From the NCBI RefSeq assembly GCF_020539505.1, contig NZ_JACDXW010000002.1:372001-436000 (forward strand): DNA of 64,000 nucleotides, in the 5' to 3' direction. Origin of the DNA: Mesopusillimonas faecipullorum (GTDB taxonomy: Bacteria > Pseudomonadota > Gammaproteobacteria > Burkholderiales > Burkholderiaceae_B). The stretch's first letter is position 1, and each line of letters opens with the position of its first letter. Position numbers and translations under genes: made by a program. Below are positions 34,451 to 43,464 of this stretch, piece after piece. The notes below the pieces were generated by a model. The model was not told the origin of the DNA. It worked only from the letters and a program-made list of their open reading frames with translations, and made no database searches.

Positions 34451-35236
34451 TCAAGCCCCAAAATCGAACTGCGCCACCACTGGCGCGTGATCAGACGGCT
34501 GCGGCAAACGACGCGGTTCTTTGTCAATGACACAGGAGACACACGCTGATTTGAGGGCATCCGACACCAGAACATGATCTATGCGCATGCCCGCATTGCG
34601 TCGAAAGCCCAGTTGACGGTAATCCCACCAGCTGAACTGCTTGGGTTCTTGCTCGAACAGCCTGAATGCATCAGACAGACCCAGCCCCAGCAACTCGTTG
34701 AAGGCCCGACGCTCGGGTTCGGACACCAGCACCTGGCCTGCCCATTTTTCGGGGTCGTGCACGTCTTCATCATGAGGCGCCACGTTGTAATCCCCTAGCA
34801 CCAGCAGGCGGGGATGCGCGCGTAATTCTTGTTCAAGCCAGTCACGCAAAGCCGCAAACCAGCTCAATTTATAAGGGTATTTATCGCTGTCCAGCGACTG
34901 CCCGTTGGGGCAATAGGCACTAATCACGCGTACCGGCCCATCCGGCGCCGGCAAGGTTGCGGCAATAATGCGACGCTGAGGGTCTTCGAACCCAGGAATA
35001 TTACGCTGTACGTCGGTACCCGGAAGACGCGACACAATGGCCACGCCGTTATAGGTTTTCTGGCCCGCCCAACTGGCTTCATAGCCCAAATCGACAAAAG
35101 CCTGCAGCGGAAAATGCTCGTCGGCCAACTTGAGTTCTTGCAAACAAAGCACGTCGACTTCGGTGGCCTTGAGCCAGTCCAGTACCTGCGGCAGGCGCAC
35201 TTTTAAGGAATTGACGTTCCAGGTGGCGAATTTCAT
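34451..35236 (-). CDS. xth: Exodeoxyribonuclease III / AP endonuclease
   Basis: A 261-residue repair enzyme that nicks DNA at abasic sites and removes 3' blocks. It begins [16 protein letters not shown] and shows [14 protein letters not shown] with the metal-binding glutamate, [40 protein letters not shown] and MRIDHVLVS, and ends SDHAPV. All catalytic positions are present. Upstream in-frame sequence to 35329 is not conserved, so I start at 35236. The 196-base gap upstream is shared with the divergent gene at 35433. Confidence 0.95.
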   Translation of the reverse strand: MKFATWNVNSLKVRLPQVLDWLKATEVDVLCLQELKLADEHFPLQAFVDLGYEASWAGQKTYNGVAIVSRLPGTDVQRNIPGFEDPQRRIIAATLPAPDGPVRVISAYCPNGQSLDSDKYPYKLSWFAALRDWLEQELRAHPRLLVLGDYNVAPHDEDVHDPEKWAGQVLVSEPERRAFNELLGLGLSDAFRLFEQEPKQFSWWDYRQLGFRRNAGMRIDHVLVSDALKSACVSCVIDKEPRRLPQPSDHAPVVAQFDFGA

Positions 35237-35375
35237 GATGCTCAGAAGGAATCCATAGTAGCTAGGCAGGCCACAGTATGCCAGACCCTGCGTCGGGCTT
35301 GTGTCGCACGCGCCCACAACAACCGTCAACTTCGTGGTCTATCCAGTAAGTGCTCGCATTTACCGCGATGGCTCT

Positions 35376-35384
35376 TGGTATGAT
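35376..35384 (+). promoter_or_regulatory. Candidate extended -10 promoter for the gmk-rpoZ-spoT block
   Basis: TGG followed by TATGAT (35379-35384) fits an extended -10 element; no clear -35 lies 17 bases upstream. A small hairpin (AGACT/AGTCT) follows at about 35396-35412. It lies about 50 bases before the 106-residue gene. Confidence 0.35.
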
Positions 35385-35432
35385 TATGCTTTGCAGACTT
35401 CGTTGCAGTCTTTCAGGCTGTAGCACCCCATC

Positions 35433-35753
35433 ATGTCCATCCCCAACGGCACCACCCCGCCCGGCAACGAACCCATCATCCTAGACGTCAGCCACGAAGA
35501 CGCCCGCTTCACTGCGTATATAGGCGTTAGCGCGCCCGACATAGAACGCGCCGCCGAGTGGGTGCATGCCGAACAATTCGAATTGGGCGAAGTTCACGTG
35601 GCCTCGCTGGATGCTTCGTCACCTGTCGCCGAGGCCTTGGCCGAGCTGCTCTTCAACTTGAATCCTGACGATACCCTGGTGCTGTTGTGCGACTCGGTGC
35701 AAACTCAAGAACAAGCGCTGCGCGAACTGGGCTACACCCCCGACGCCGCCTGA
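35433..35753 (+). CDS. Small acidic protein of unknown function
   Basis: A 106-residue soluble acidic protein with no signal peptide, membrane helix or known motif. After a disordered-looking start ([14 protein letters not shown]) the rest looks like an alternating alpha/beta domain ([49 protein letters not shown]). I do not recognise the family. It lies 43 bases upstream of gmk on the same strand, where many proteobacteria carry yicC. Codon use is like its neighbours, so it is probably a native gene. Confidence 0.65.
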   Translation: MSIPNGTTPPGNEPIILDVSHEDARFTAYIGVSAPDIERAAEWVHAEQFELGEVHVASLDASSPVAEALAELLFNLNPDDTLVLLCDSVQTQEQALRELGYTPDAA

Positions 35754-35796
35754 CTCCCAGCCCGAACCTCCCCCTGCTTTCGCCGCCTATTCGCAC

Positions 35797-36441
35797 ATGA
35801 ACTCCTCTACTCTCAGCCCCGGCAATATTTTCATGGTCGTCGCGCCCAGCGGCGCGGGCAAGTCCAGCCTGGTCAATGCGCTTTTGGCCCAGGATTCCGC
35901 CATTTCCCTGTCCATTTCGTGCACCACCCGCGACCCACGGCCCGGCGAAGTTCATAACCAGCACTATCGTTTTATCGATAAAGAGGCCTTTTTAGCTCTG
36001 CGAGATGCCAACCAATTACTCGAGTGGGCCGAAGTGCACGGTAATTTCTACGGCACTCCCCGTGATCACGTCGAAGACTGCATCCAGAATGGCCGAGACG
36101 TCCTGCTAGAGATAGATTGGCAGGGTGCGCGCCAGATTAAACGTCATTTCCCCGACGCCATAGGCATTTTCATCTTGCCGCCCTCGCTCGAAGCGCTCGA
36201 GGCCAGGTTACGCAATCGTGGCCAGGACTCCTCGCAGGTGATCACCAAGCGCCTTCTGGCTGCCGGAGGCGAAATGGCACATGTGGTTGAGTGCCAATAT
36301 GTTATTATTAATCAAGAATTTAGCATCGCTCTATCGCAACTGGCACAAATTGTGACAGCTTCTCGCTTGCGCTATGCAAGCCAGGTTGCTCGTCATGCCG
36401 AACTCTTTTCACAATTGGGCATCAGCGTCTCCAACGTTTGA
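35797..36441 (+). CDS. gmk: Guanylate kinase
   Basis: A 214-residue enzyme that phosphorylates GMP to GDP. The P-loop [10 protein letters not shown] is near residues 16-25; the GMP-binding segments [12 protein letters not shown] and [10 protein letters not shown], the [15 protein letters not shown] strand and the lid [11 protein letters not shown] follow. Normal length. It is 33 bases before rpoZ, giving the conserved gmk-rpoZ-spoT order. Confidence 0.96.
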   Translation: MNSSTLSPGNIFMVVAPSGAGKSSLVNALLAQDSAISLSISCTTRDPRPGEVHNQHYRFIDKEAFLALRDANQLLEWAEVHGNFYGTPRDHVEDCIQNGRDVLLEIDWQGARQIKRHFPDAIGIFILPPSLEALEARLRNRGQDSSQVITKRLLAAGGEMAHVVECQYVIINQEFSIALSQLAQIVTASRLRYASQVARHAELFSQLGISVSNV

Positions 36442-36474
36442 TGCCATTTCTTCCTTCAATCGTAGGTAAACACC

Positions 36475-36678
36475 ATGGCACGTATTACTGTCGAAGATTG
36501 TCTCGATAAAATCCCCAACCGCTTCGACCTCACCCTGGCCGCCACATACCGCGCACGCGAACTGGCCCAAGGCCACGAAGCCCGTATCGTCGCCGACGAC
36601 AAGCCTACCGTGCTGGCATTGCGTGAAGTGGCTGCGGGCCTGACCGGCGCCGAAATGCTGCGCAAAGTCCCCACCTAA
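36475..36678 (+). CDS. rpoZ: RNA polymerase omega subunit
   Basis: A 67-residue subunit that stabilises beta' and forms part of the ppGpp site 1 of RNA polymerase. It begins [19 protein letters not shown] and has the helix [11 protein letters not shown], the family hallmarks. Its C-terminus is short (E. coli omega has 91 residues), as is common in Burkholderiales. It precedes the RelA/SpoT gene by 28 bases, so a ppGpp-sensing subunit and the ppGpp enzyme share an operon. Confidence 0.95.
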   Translation: MARITVEDCLDKIPNRFDLTLAATYRARELAQGHEARIVADDKPTVLALREVAAGLTGAEMLRKVPT

Positions 36679-36706
36679 GCATAGTATTCGGTAAGCGAGG
36701 GCGCTC

Positions 36707-39001
36707 ATGGCATTCAGTTCCCTGAGAGGTGCATCTTCAGGTATCTTGGCCGTGCTCAAAAAAGGGCCGCGGCTGCGTCGCCGCAACCGCAACACCTCGC
36801 TTGCCCCCGAAACGCCCAAGGTCGGTACGACCACACCGCCCGAAGCGTCAAGCCCTGCCATCGCTTCGCTGGCACCGCTTACGCAAATCATCAGTCAGTA
36901 CCTCAGCCCCAAAGAAATAGAACGCGTGCGCGAAGCCTATCGCTTCGCCGACCAAGCTCATCTAGGGCAGTTTCGCGCCAGTGGCCAACCCTACATTTCG
37001 CACCCCATCGCCGTCACCGAAATCTGTGCCGGCTGGAAGCTCGACGCCGATTCGCTTATGGCGGCGTTGTTACATGACGTCATCGAAGATCAAGACGTTT
37101 CCAAGCAGGAACTCGCCGAGCGCTTCAGCTCCGATGTTGCCGAAATCGTCGACGGTCTCTCTAAGCTAGACCGCCTGGAATTCGCCACCAAGGCCGAACA
37201 GCAAGCTGAAAGCTTTCGCAAAATGCTGTTGGCCATGGCGCGCGATGTACGAGTCATACTCATCAAGCTGGCCGACCGCCTGCACAATATGCGCACGCTC
37301 GATGCGGTCAGCCCCGAAAAACGCCGCCGGGTTGCGCGTGAAACGCTGGAAATCTACGCACCTATTGCACATCGCCTAGGTCTTAACGCCCTCGTCCGAG
37401 AGCTTCAAGACCTGTGTTTTCAGGCCATTCACCCCAACCGATACCAAGTGCTGCATAAGGCCATCATGGCCGCCAGGGGTAATCGCCGCGAGGTTCTAGG
37501 TCGAATCAGCGAAGATGTTGGCGGTGCTCTGCCGGCAGCGGGTATCGAGGCCGAAGTCTCAGGCCGCGAAAAATCGTTGTACAGCATCTATAACAAGATG
37601 GCCGAGCAAAAAAAGTCGCTCTCCGACGTGCTCGATATCTACGGCTTTCGCATCATCGTGCACACCCTGCCTGAATGCTATCTGGCTCTGGGCACCCTGC
37701 ACCAGCTCTACCGCCCTGTGCCAGGCAAGTTCAAAGACTACATCGCCATCCCCAAACTGAATGGCTATCAGTCCCTGCATACTACGCTGGTAGGCCCTTA
37801 TGGCACGCCGGTTGAATTCCAGATCCGCACCCGTGAAATGGATCAGGTGGCCGAAGACGGCGTGGCCTCGCATTGGCTGTACAAAGACGACGACACAACG
37901 CTCAACACCCTGCAAAAACGCACCCATCAATGGTTGCAGTCCTTGCTGGACATCCAAAGCCAAACAGGTGATTCGGGCGAGTTCCTCGAACATGTCAAAG
38001 TCGACCTGTTCCCCGATTCCGTCTACGTCTTCACGCCTCAGGGCAAAATCCTCTCGCTGCCACGGGGCGCCACGCCGGTAGATTTTGCCTACACCATACA
38101 CACCGACATCGGTAATCACGCCATCGCGGCCAAGATCAATGGCGAGTATTCTCCGTTGCGCACCGAACTGAAAAGCGGCGACGCCATCGAGATCATCACT
38201 TCCGCTACCTCAAGGCCTAGTGCCCAATGGCTTAATTACGTACGCACAGGCCGCGCACGATCCGAAATCCGTCATTACCTGCGTACCCAACGTTACGAAG
38301 AGTCCGTCGCCTTTGGCGAGCGCCTGCTTAACCAGGCTTTCGAACAGCTGGCATTACCTCGCCCTCCGGACGACGACCCCGAATGGGACAAGCTGGCCAA
38401 GGGTTCAGGCGCCATTTCGCGTGAAGAAATACTCGCCGATATCGGCTTGGGCAAACGCCTGGCGGCCGTCGTAGCCCGTCGCTTCGCACCCGAAAACTCC
38501 ATGTTGGCCACCACGGCTGCCGCCATGGACGAACTCACCGCCGCCACAGGCACAGCCGTGCTCATTCATGGCAACGAAGGGCAAGCCGTGCAGCTGGCAC
38601 CTTGCTGCGGCCCCCTGCCCGGCGACGCCATCATCGGTGGCATACGGCTGGGTCACGGTTTGGTCGTGCACATGAGCGAATGTGCCGTGGCACAGCGCTT
38701 GCGCGCCAAAGAGCCCGAGCGCTGGATCCCTGTTGCCTGGGACATCAACAATACCGCCCGCCACCTCTCTACGCGCCTGGACGTCACCGTAGTCAACGAG
38801 CGCGGCGTATTGGGCCGCTTGGCAGCCGCGATCAGCGATGCTGAATCCAATATCGTGCACATGACCATGCAAGATGATTCGGCCTCTAATGCCGTGTTGC
38901 ACCTGACGCTGCAGGTTGACAGCCGCAAGCATCTGGCGCAAGTCATACGCACCATACGGCGGGTGCCGCAAGTACAAAAGATAGTGCGCGTCAAAGGCTA
39001 A
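36707..39001 (+). CDS. spoT: Bifunctional (p)ppGpp synthetase/hydrolase (RelA/SpoT family)
   Basis: A 764-residue stringent-response enzyme. After about 60 disordered residues comes the HD hydrolase domain with ISHPIAVTEIC and the HD pair in LLHDVIED (intact, so hydrolysis is expected). The synthetase domain has EVSGREKSLYSIYNKM, KDYIAIPKLNGYQSLHT and EFQIRTREMDQ. The TGS domain has VYVFTPQGKILSLPRGATP, and the C-terminal ACT domain begins near RLDVTVVNERGVLG. Intact HD argues for SpoT rather than a hydrolase-dead RelA. A pair of hairpins follows the stop. Confidence 0.95.
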   Translation: MAFSSLRGASSGILAVLKKGPRLRRRNRNTSLAPETPKVGTTTPPEASSPAIASLAPLTQIISQYLSPKEIERVREAYRFADQAHLGQFRASGQPYISHPIAVTEICAGWKLDADSLMAALLHDVIEDQDVSKQELAERFSSDVAEIVDGLSKLDRLEFATKAEQQAESFRKMLLAMARDVRVILIKLADRLHNMRTLDAVSPEKRRRVARETLEIYAPIAHRLGLNALVRELQDLCFQAIHPNRYQVLHKAIMAARGNRREVLGRISEDVGGALPAAGIEAEVSGREKSLYSIYNKMAEQKKSLSDVLDIYGFRIIVHTLPECYLALGTLHQLYRPVPGKFKDYIAIPKLNGYQSLHTTLVGPYGTPVEFQIRTREMDQVAEDGVASHWLYKDDDTTLNTLQKRTHQWLQSLLDIQSQTGDSGEFLEHVKVDLFPDSVYVFTPQGKILSLPRGATPVDFAYTIHTDIGNHAIAAKINGEYSPLRTELKSGDAIEIITSATSRPSAQWLNYVRTGRARSEIRHYLRTQRYEESVAFGERLLNQAFEQLALPRPPDDDPEWDKLAKGSGAISREEILADIGLGKRLAAVVARRFAPENSMLATTAAAMDELTAATGTAVLIHGNEGQAVQLAPCCGPLPGDAIIGGIRLGHGLVVHMSECAVAQRLRAKEPERWIPVAWDINNTARHLSTRLDVTVVNERGVLGRLAAAISDAESNIVHMTMQDDSASNAVLHLTLQVDSRKHLAQVIRTIRRVPQVQKIVRVKG

Positions 39002-39035
39002 GCTAGGCAGGCTGCCTAGCCGCCCGCTCGGGCGG
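39002..39035. terminator. Two adjacent hairpins between convergent spoT and DMT transporter, no U-tract
   Basis: First hairpin: GCTAGGCAG (39002-39010), G, CTGCCTAGC (39012-39020). Second: CCGCCCG (39020-39026), CT, CGGGCGG (39029-39035). Arms are perfect; they share base 39020, so they may be alternatives. Neither strand has a following T-run. Probable termination or 3'-end protection signals. Confidence 0.5.
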
Positions 39036-39047
39036 TGTTACGCGTTC

Positions 39048-39932
39048 TCAGCTTTTGCGCGTCAACCAAGCTGGCCACGTGCGCATATTGCAGATCAACA
39101 CGCCTGCAACCGCAATCACAAAGCCCAGCAACTGCACGTTCAGCAGAACATCGCCAAAAAGCAGATACGACTCTATCGCCACCAAGGGTGGAGACAGAAA
39201 CATGAGCGCAGAGGCTTTGGTGGCGCCGCCCCGCCTAATAATCCATACCAGCAAGGAAGTGCCCACCCCAGTCATGACGATGGCCGCCCATAGCAAGGAT
39301 GCCCATAACTCGGTTGACATGATCCATTTGCTCTCCCCCAACATGAGCGTGAAACTGCCGGTGAAGAGCCAAGTCCCCAGGTTTTGCCATACCGCCGAAG
39401 AGCGTATATCGGCTTTTGCAATGGACGTCTTTTGCAGCAATGTGCCTAAGGTTAAAGAGACCATGGCCAGCACTGCATAGAACAGTGCCAGCCAGGTATA
39501 GGATTGCTCCAGCGTGCCACTTAAGCCCGGTGCGATAACCAGCAACACACCCGTCAAGCCCAAAGCCAAACCTGCCCACACCCTGCGGGTTGGCAGTTCG
39601 CCCAGCAAAGGAATCGCCAGCACAGCCGTCAAAATAGGCTGCGTAGAGCCTATCAGCGCCATGATGGAAGGCGGCAGGCCCCCGCCTATGGCCCAATAAC
39701 AGCCCGAGAGATACAGCCCCTGCAACAAGATGCCCGCCAGAATATGCTTGGGCACCTCGCGCCACGGCAAGCGGGGAGCTCGAGTCAGCCAAGCCACCCC
39801 GATGAACAATACCGCTGCAATACTTACCCTCACGAATAAAAAAAGTGTGGGGTCGGCGTACGGGACGATGATCTTGCCCACAGTGAAACCCGTGGACCAG
39901 ATAAAGACGAATAACGCGACGGCTATGAACAT
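39048..39932 (-). CDS. DMT-superfamily (EamA) transporter
   Basis: A 294-residue membrane protein with about ten hydrophobic helices in two EamA repeats (first about 1-130: FIWSTGFTVGKIIVPYADP, ALIGSTQPILTAVLAIPLLGE in part; second about 145-285: LMFLSPPLVAIESYLLFGDVL in part). Members export or import small metabolites such as amino acids, purines or sugars; the substrate cannot be told. Convergent with spoT, 46 bases apart. The start at 39932 (MFIAVALFVFIWSTGF) fits the first helix. Confidence 0.9.
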   Translation of the reverse strand: MFIAVALFVFIWSTGFTVGKIIVPYADPTLFLFVRVSIAAVLFIGVAWLTRAPRLPWREVPKHILAGILLQGLYLSGCYWAIGGGLPPSIMALIGSTQPILTAVLAIPLLGELPTRRVWAGLALGLTGVLLVIAPGLSGTLEQSYTWLALFYAVLAMVSLTLGTLLQKTSIAKADIRSSAVWQNLGTWLFTGSFTLMLGESKWIMSTELWASLLWAAIVMTGVGTSLLVWIIRRGGATKASALMFLSPPLVAIESYLLFGDVLLNVQLLGFVIAVAGVLICNMRTWPAWLTRKS

Positions 39933-40010
39933 GAAAAGGGTCTGGCTCCGACCGCTGGCTGCAGCAAAGTCGCAACCTTAGCACAGCCCGGGCCTCTATT
40001 GACCGCATGC

Positions 40011-40682
40011 TTAATTGATCAAGCGCCCGCCCTGCAGCGTAAGGATACGGTCGCAGCGCGCCGCCAAGGCAGCATCATGCGTCACCAAGATAAGCGTAGA
40101 ACCCTGTTCGGCCACTTGCCCGAACAGCAAGTCGGCCACTTTCTCGCCATTGGCGGCATCCAGGCTGCCGGTGGGCTCATCGGCAAAAAGCACATCCGGG
40201 CGCTGCACGAAGGCACGCGCCAGGGAAACCCGCTGTTGCTCGCCGCCCGACAAGGTGCGGGGATAGTGCTGCAGACGGGACTCCAAACCCATGCGTGCCA
40301 GAGCCGCATGGGCCAGTGTGCGGGCTTGTGCAATGCCACGCAGTTCCAACGGCAACATCACGTTTTCCAGGGCCGTGAGGTTGGGTAAGAGCTGAAAGGT
40401 CTGAAAGACGAAACCCACATGGTTGGCTCTGATGGCGGCACGCGCCTCTTCACCCAAGGTAAAAAGGTCGTGACCCAATAAGCGCACCTGGCCCGATGTG
40501 GGAACGTCCAGGCCGGCCAGCAGTCCAAGCAAAGTCGACTTGCCCGAACCCGAGCTTCCCATGATGGCCAAAGATTCGCCGCGCTCGACACGAAAGCCAA
40601 TATTATCCAGTATGCTCAATACGCCGCCGGCATCTTGTACCTGCTGCGTTAAACCGGTTACTTCAATGGAATACGATTGCAT
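40011..40682 (-). CDS. ybbA: ABC transporter ATP-binding protein (YbbA/LolD-like)
   Basis: A 223-residue ATPase with Walker A GSSGSGKST, Q-loop VGFVFQTFQLLPNLTA, signature LSGGEQQRVSLARA, Walker B VLFADEPTGSLD and switch VTHDAALA. This is the MacB/LolD/FtsE-like class. It lies head-to-head with a TesA-like esterase, the arrangement of ybbA and tesA in enterobacteria, which supports the name. The expected FtsX-like permease (YbbP) is not adjacent. The methionine at 40682 begins the family core; upstream in-frame codons are inside the esterase start region and are not used. The two starts overlap or touch, so promoters lie in coding sequence. Confidence 0.85.
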   Translation of the reverse strand: MQSYSIEVTGLTQQVQDAGGVLSILDNIGFRVERGESLAIMGSSGSGKSTLLGLLAGLDVPTSGQVRLLGHDLFTLGEEARAAIRANHVGFVFQTFQLLPNLTALENVMLPLELRGIAQARTLAHAALARMGLESRLQHYPRTLSGGEQQRVSLARAFVQRPDVLFADEPTGSLDAANGEKVADLLFGQVAEQGSTLILVTHDAALAARCDRILTLQGGRLIN

Positions 40683-41325
40683 CTTGCCTACCCGTAGAAA
40701 CTTCATACTGGCTGCCGGCCTGCTGACGCTTGCACCTTGCATCTGGGCTCAATCTCCAAACGGCTCCACGTCTAACATTTTGGTCTTGGGCGATAGTTTA
40801 TCCGCTGAATACGGTATTCGCCGAGACAGTGGCTGGGTGGGCCTTGTGCAGCAAAGACTAAGCCAGAGCAATCTGCCTTACACCATGCGCAACGCCAGCG
40901 TCAGCGGCGACACCACCAGTGCAGGCCTTAGCCGCTTGCCCGCAGCCTTGCAACGCCATCAGCCAAGCATTGTCATTCTGGCCTTGGGCAGCAATGATGC
41001 CCTGCGCGGCCTGCCCCTGGAGATGACCCAGGCCAATCTGGAAAAAATGATGGCGCTTAGCCGCGAAGCCGGCGCCGTGCCCGTGCTGGTCGGCATGCGC
41101 ATGCCCCCAAACTATGGCCGCAGCTATGCCGAAGCATTCGCCAGCATGTACGACACGCTGGCCCAGAACCAGCAGGCGCCGCTGATTCCGTTTCTTCTAG
41201 AGGGCGTAGCGACCCGACCCGAACTTTTTCAGCCCGATCAGATGCACCCCACTGAAGAAGCCCAGCCCATCATTGCCGACAATGTCTGGACGGTACTGAA
41301 TACGGTGCTGAAGCGCCAGCCCTGA
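40666..41325 (+). CDS. tesA: GDSL-type arylesterase / lysophospholipase (TesA-like)
   Basis: A 219-residue SGNH hydrolase (213 if the TTG at 40684 is the start). An N-terminal signal has a RRNFILAAGLLTLAPCIWAQ stretch, so the enzyme is periplasmic. Block I GDSLSAEYG carries the catalytic serine, block III is GSNDALRG with the asparagine, and block V DQMHPTEEA carries the aspartate and histidine. E. coli TesA acts as thioesterase I, protease I and lysophospholipase L1. The start overlaps the divergent ATPase start by 17 bases with the ATG at 40666, or follows it directly with TTG at 40684. Confidence 0.9.
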   Translation: MEYDCILPTRRNFILAAGLLTLAPCIWAQSPNGSTSNILVLGDSLSAEYGIRRDSGWVGLVQQRLSQSNLPYTMRNASVSGDTTSAGLSRLPAALQRHQPSIVILALGSNDALRGLPLEMTQANLEKMMALSREAGAVPVLVGMRMPPNYGRSYAEAFASMYDTLAQNQQAPLIPFLLEGVATRPELFQPDQMHPTEEAQPIIADNVWTVLNTVLKRQP

Positions 41326-41360
41326 ACGATCCCTGATCGATCAAGGCTGGCCAAGCTTGT

Positions 41361-43337
41361 TCAGCTGTCCTGCTCGTCGGTTTGCTCCAAGGCCTGTTTT
41401 GCCTCGGGAAGCATCTTGACCTTGGCTTGCTCACGCATGGCCGCCAATACGGCCTGCTGCTCGGCCACAGCCTGAGCCTGATCCAGCTGGGCGCGCAAGG
41501 ACATGCTCATGAAGGATTCAAGTTCGCCCTCTTGTACTTCTTCGAGACGCACGATGGCGTAACCCTGCTCATTCTCTACACCGATGAAAGCCGGCAAAGC
41601 AATGCTACGGGCCTCGAAAATAGCCTTGAGCTCGTTGCTCCCCAAACCTTGGGCATCCATACGGCTGACCGTTATCGGGGCACTAAAGCCCTCTTCGGAA
41701 GCCTTGCCCTCTGCTTCGCGCAGGCTGGCTAATACTTTTTCACCCGCTTGCGTAGCCGCTTCGCGAGCCTTCTCTGCCACCAGCTGCTCGCGAATGAATT
41801 CACGCGCCTGTTCGAGCGGACGAACTTGGGCTGGATGCAGGGTTTCGGCACGCACGACAACCATCACCCCCGGCGCGATTTCTATGACACCGGAACTATG
41901 TTGTTCTTTGCGACTGGCTTCGGAAAACAAGGCGCGACGCACGCGGGGATCGTCGAGCAATTGCGCATCTGCGTTATCAATCGCCGCAGCGATTTCAGTC
42001 TCGGGCAACACGTCCTTGGACAACAACCGGTCTACCGCTACCCCGGTGGCCTTGCGCACCTCCAGGCCCAATGCCTGAGCTGCCGGAACCAAGCTGCTAT
42101 TGTCTTCGTAGGCTTGCTCGGTTAAACGGGTGGCCAGCTCTGCATAGCGGTCGGCGGCCAACTGACGCTTGACCTCTTGTTCAACTTGGGCACGCGCCTG
42201 CTCGAAGCTCTCGCCTTGTTCGGGCTGAACCTCGTTAGCCAGGAACACATGGTAATTGCCTGAGACTTCTACAACGCCCGACACCTGCCCTTGCTTGAGC
42301 TCGAACACGGCGCTTTCGATCTCGGCAGGCCAAGTGCCCCGTGTGATCCAACCCAACTGCCCGCCGTTGGCCGACGTACCCGCGTCCTGTGAATGGGTTT
42401 TGGCAAGTTCTGCAAATTGCGTAGTGTCGGCTGCCGCCTGGTCTGCTACTTGCTGTGCTTGCTGGCGAACTTCGGCACGCTGGGCTTCGGAGGCATCGGC
42501 TGGAACCGCAAATTGAATATGGCTGACATTGCTACGTGCGGCCTGGACATAACGCGACTTGTTTTGGTCGTAATAGGCACGCAGGTCGGATTCATTGATA
42601 GCCGGCAGACTTTGCGTGGCGGCAGCCTCATCCAACACAAGGTATTCCACAGTGGCGTACTCGGGGACGCTCAGCGCTTGCTGATTGGCCTCGTACCAGG
42701 CTTTTATCTGTGCGTCGTCTACCTGAACATCAGCCTCGAAAGCGCTCAGTGGAAACTCGCGCTGACGGACAACGCGACGCTCGGTGAGCGCTTGCCCCAC
42801 TGTCGTGACTGTGGCGTCTGGCACGTGCGCTGTCGCTGCCACGGGCCCCAGCACGCGCTGCAAGGCCAACTCGCCGCGCTGCCCTTCTTCGAAATCCTTG
42901 CTGTTCAGGCCCATGCTGGCCAATACGGCACGATAGCGTTCGGCAGAGAATCGACCGTCTTCTTGGAAGTCGGGAATCGCGGCAATGGCACGGCGTAGCG
43001 CGGCATCGGAGACGGTAAAGTGATGCTGTTGAAGCTGATCGATGAGCACGCGGCGCTCGATCAGCGAGTCGAGCAAGGCCAGGCGTGTTTCGGGGGTATC
43101 GACGACGGCGGGATCAAAAGCCGCCCCCATATTGGCCTGAATGCGTTGCAGCTGCTCGCGACGTGCCTGGTCGAATTCTTGCAGGGTAATGCCGCTGTTG
43201 CCGACTTCAACCAGTTCTTGGTCGCCGGAATTGAAGCTGGTATAACTACTTACGCCGAAGAGCGCAAACGACGGCACTATCAGTACCAACAAAATAAGCT
43301 GCATCAAGCGTTGGTGCGTGCGGATAAAATCGAACAT
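41361..43337 (-). CDS. ppiD: Periplasmic folding chaperone PpiD (membrane-anchored parvulin)
   Basis: A 658-residue protein anchored by an N-terminal helix (about residues 12-33, LMQLILLVLIVPSFALFG) with the rest in the periplasm. A SurA-N-like chaperone region follows (ALLDSLIERRVLIDQLQQH). The central parvulin domain (about 250-360) reads RSNVSHIQFAVPA, FAELAKTHSQDAGTSANGG and LGWITRGTW, and a long helical C-terminus ends acidic. PpiD assists outer-membrane and exported proteins at the translocon. The first methionine of the family (MFDFIRTHQR) is at 43337; in-frame codons upstream to 43403 are not conserved. Confidence 0.93.
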   Translation of the reverse strand: MFDFIRTHQRLMQLILLVLIVPSFALFGVSSYTSFNSGDQELVEVGNSGITLQEFDQARREQLQRIQANMGAAFDPAVVDTPETRLALLDSLIERRVLIDQLQQHHFTVSDAALRRAIAAIPDFQEDGRFSAERYRAVLASMGLNSKDFEEGQRGELALQRVLGPVAATAHVPDATVTTVGQALTERRVVRQREFPLSAFEADVQVDDAQIKAWYEANQQALSVPEYATVEYLVLDEAAATQSLPAINESDLRAYYDQNKSRYVQAARSNVSHIQFAVPADASEAQRAEVRQQAQQVADQAAADTTQFAELAKTHSQDAGTSANGGQLGWITRGTWPAEIESAVFELKQGQVSGVVEVSGNYHVFLANEVQPEQGESFEQARAQVEQEVKRQLAADRYAELATRLTEQAYEDNSSLVPAAQALGLEVRKATGVAVDRLLSKDVLPETEIAAAIDNADAQLLDDPRVRRALFSEASRKEQHSSGVIEIAPGVMVVVRAETLHPAQVRPLEQAREFIREQLVAEKAREAATQAGEKVLASLREAEGKASEEGFSAPITVSRMDAQGLGSNELKAIFEARSIALPAFIGVENEQGYAIVRLEEVQEGELESFMSMSLRAQLDQAQAVAEQQAVLAAMREQAKVKMLPEAKQALEQTDEQDS

Positions 43338-43464
43338 GTCATCAGGCTCGTAAGCGTCTATGCCTTCCCTGGTCTGGCCTCTGTTTGCGCTTGAATAGCG
43401 CATACAACCAGAAGGGGCGTCACTAAAAATTAATCTGGCAGTTTAACACCGGACAGAGGTCGTA

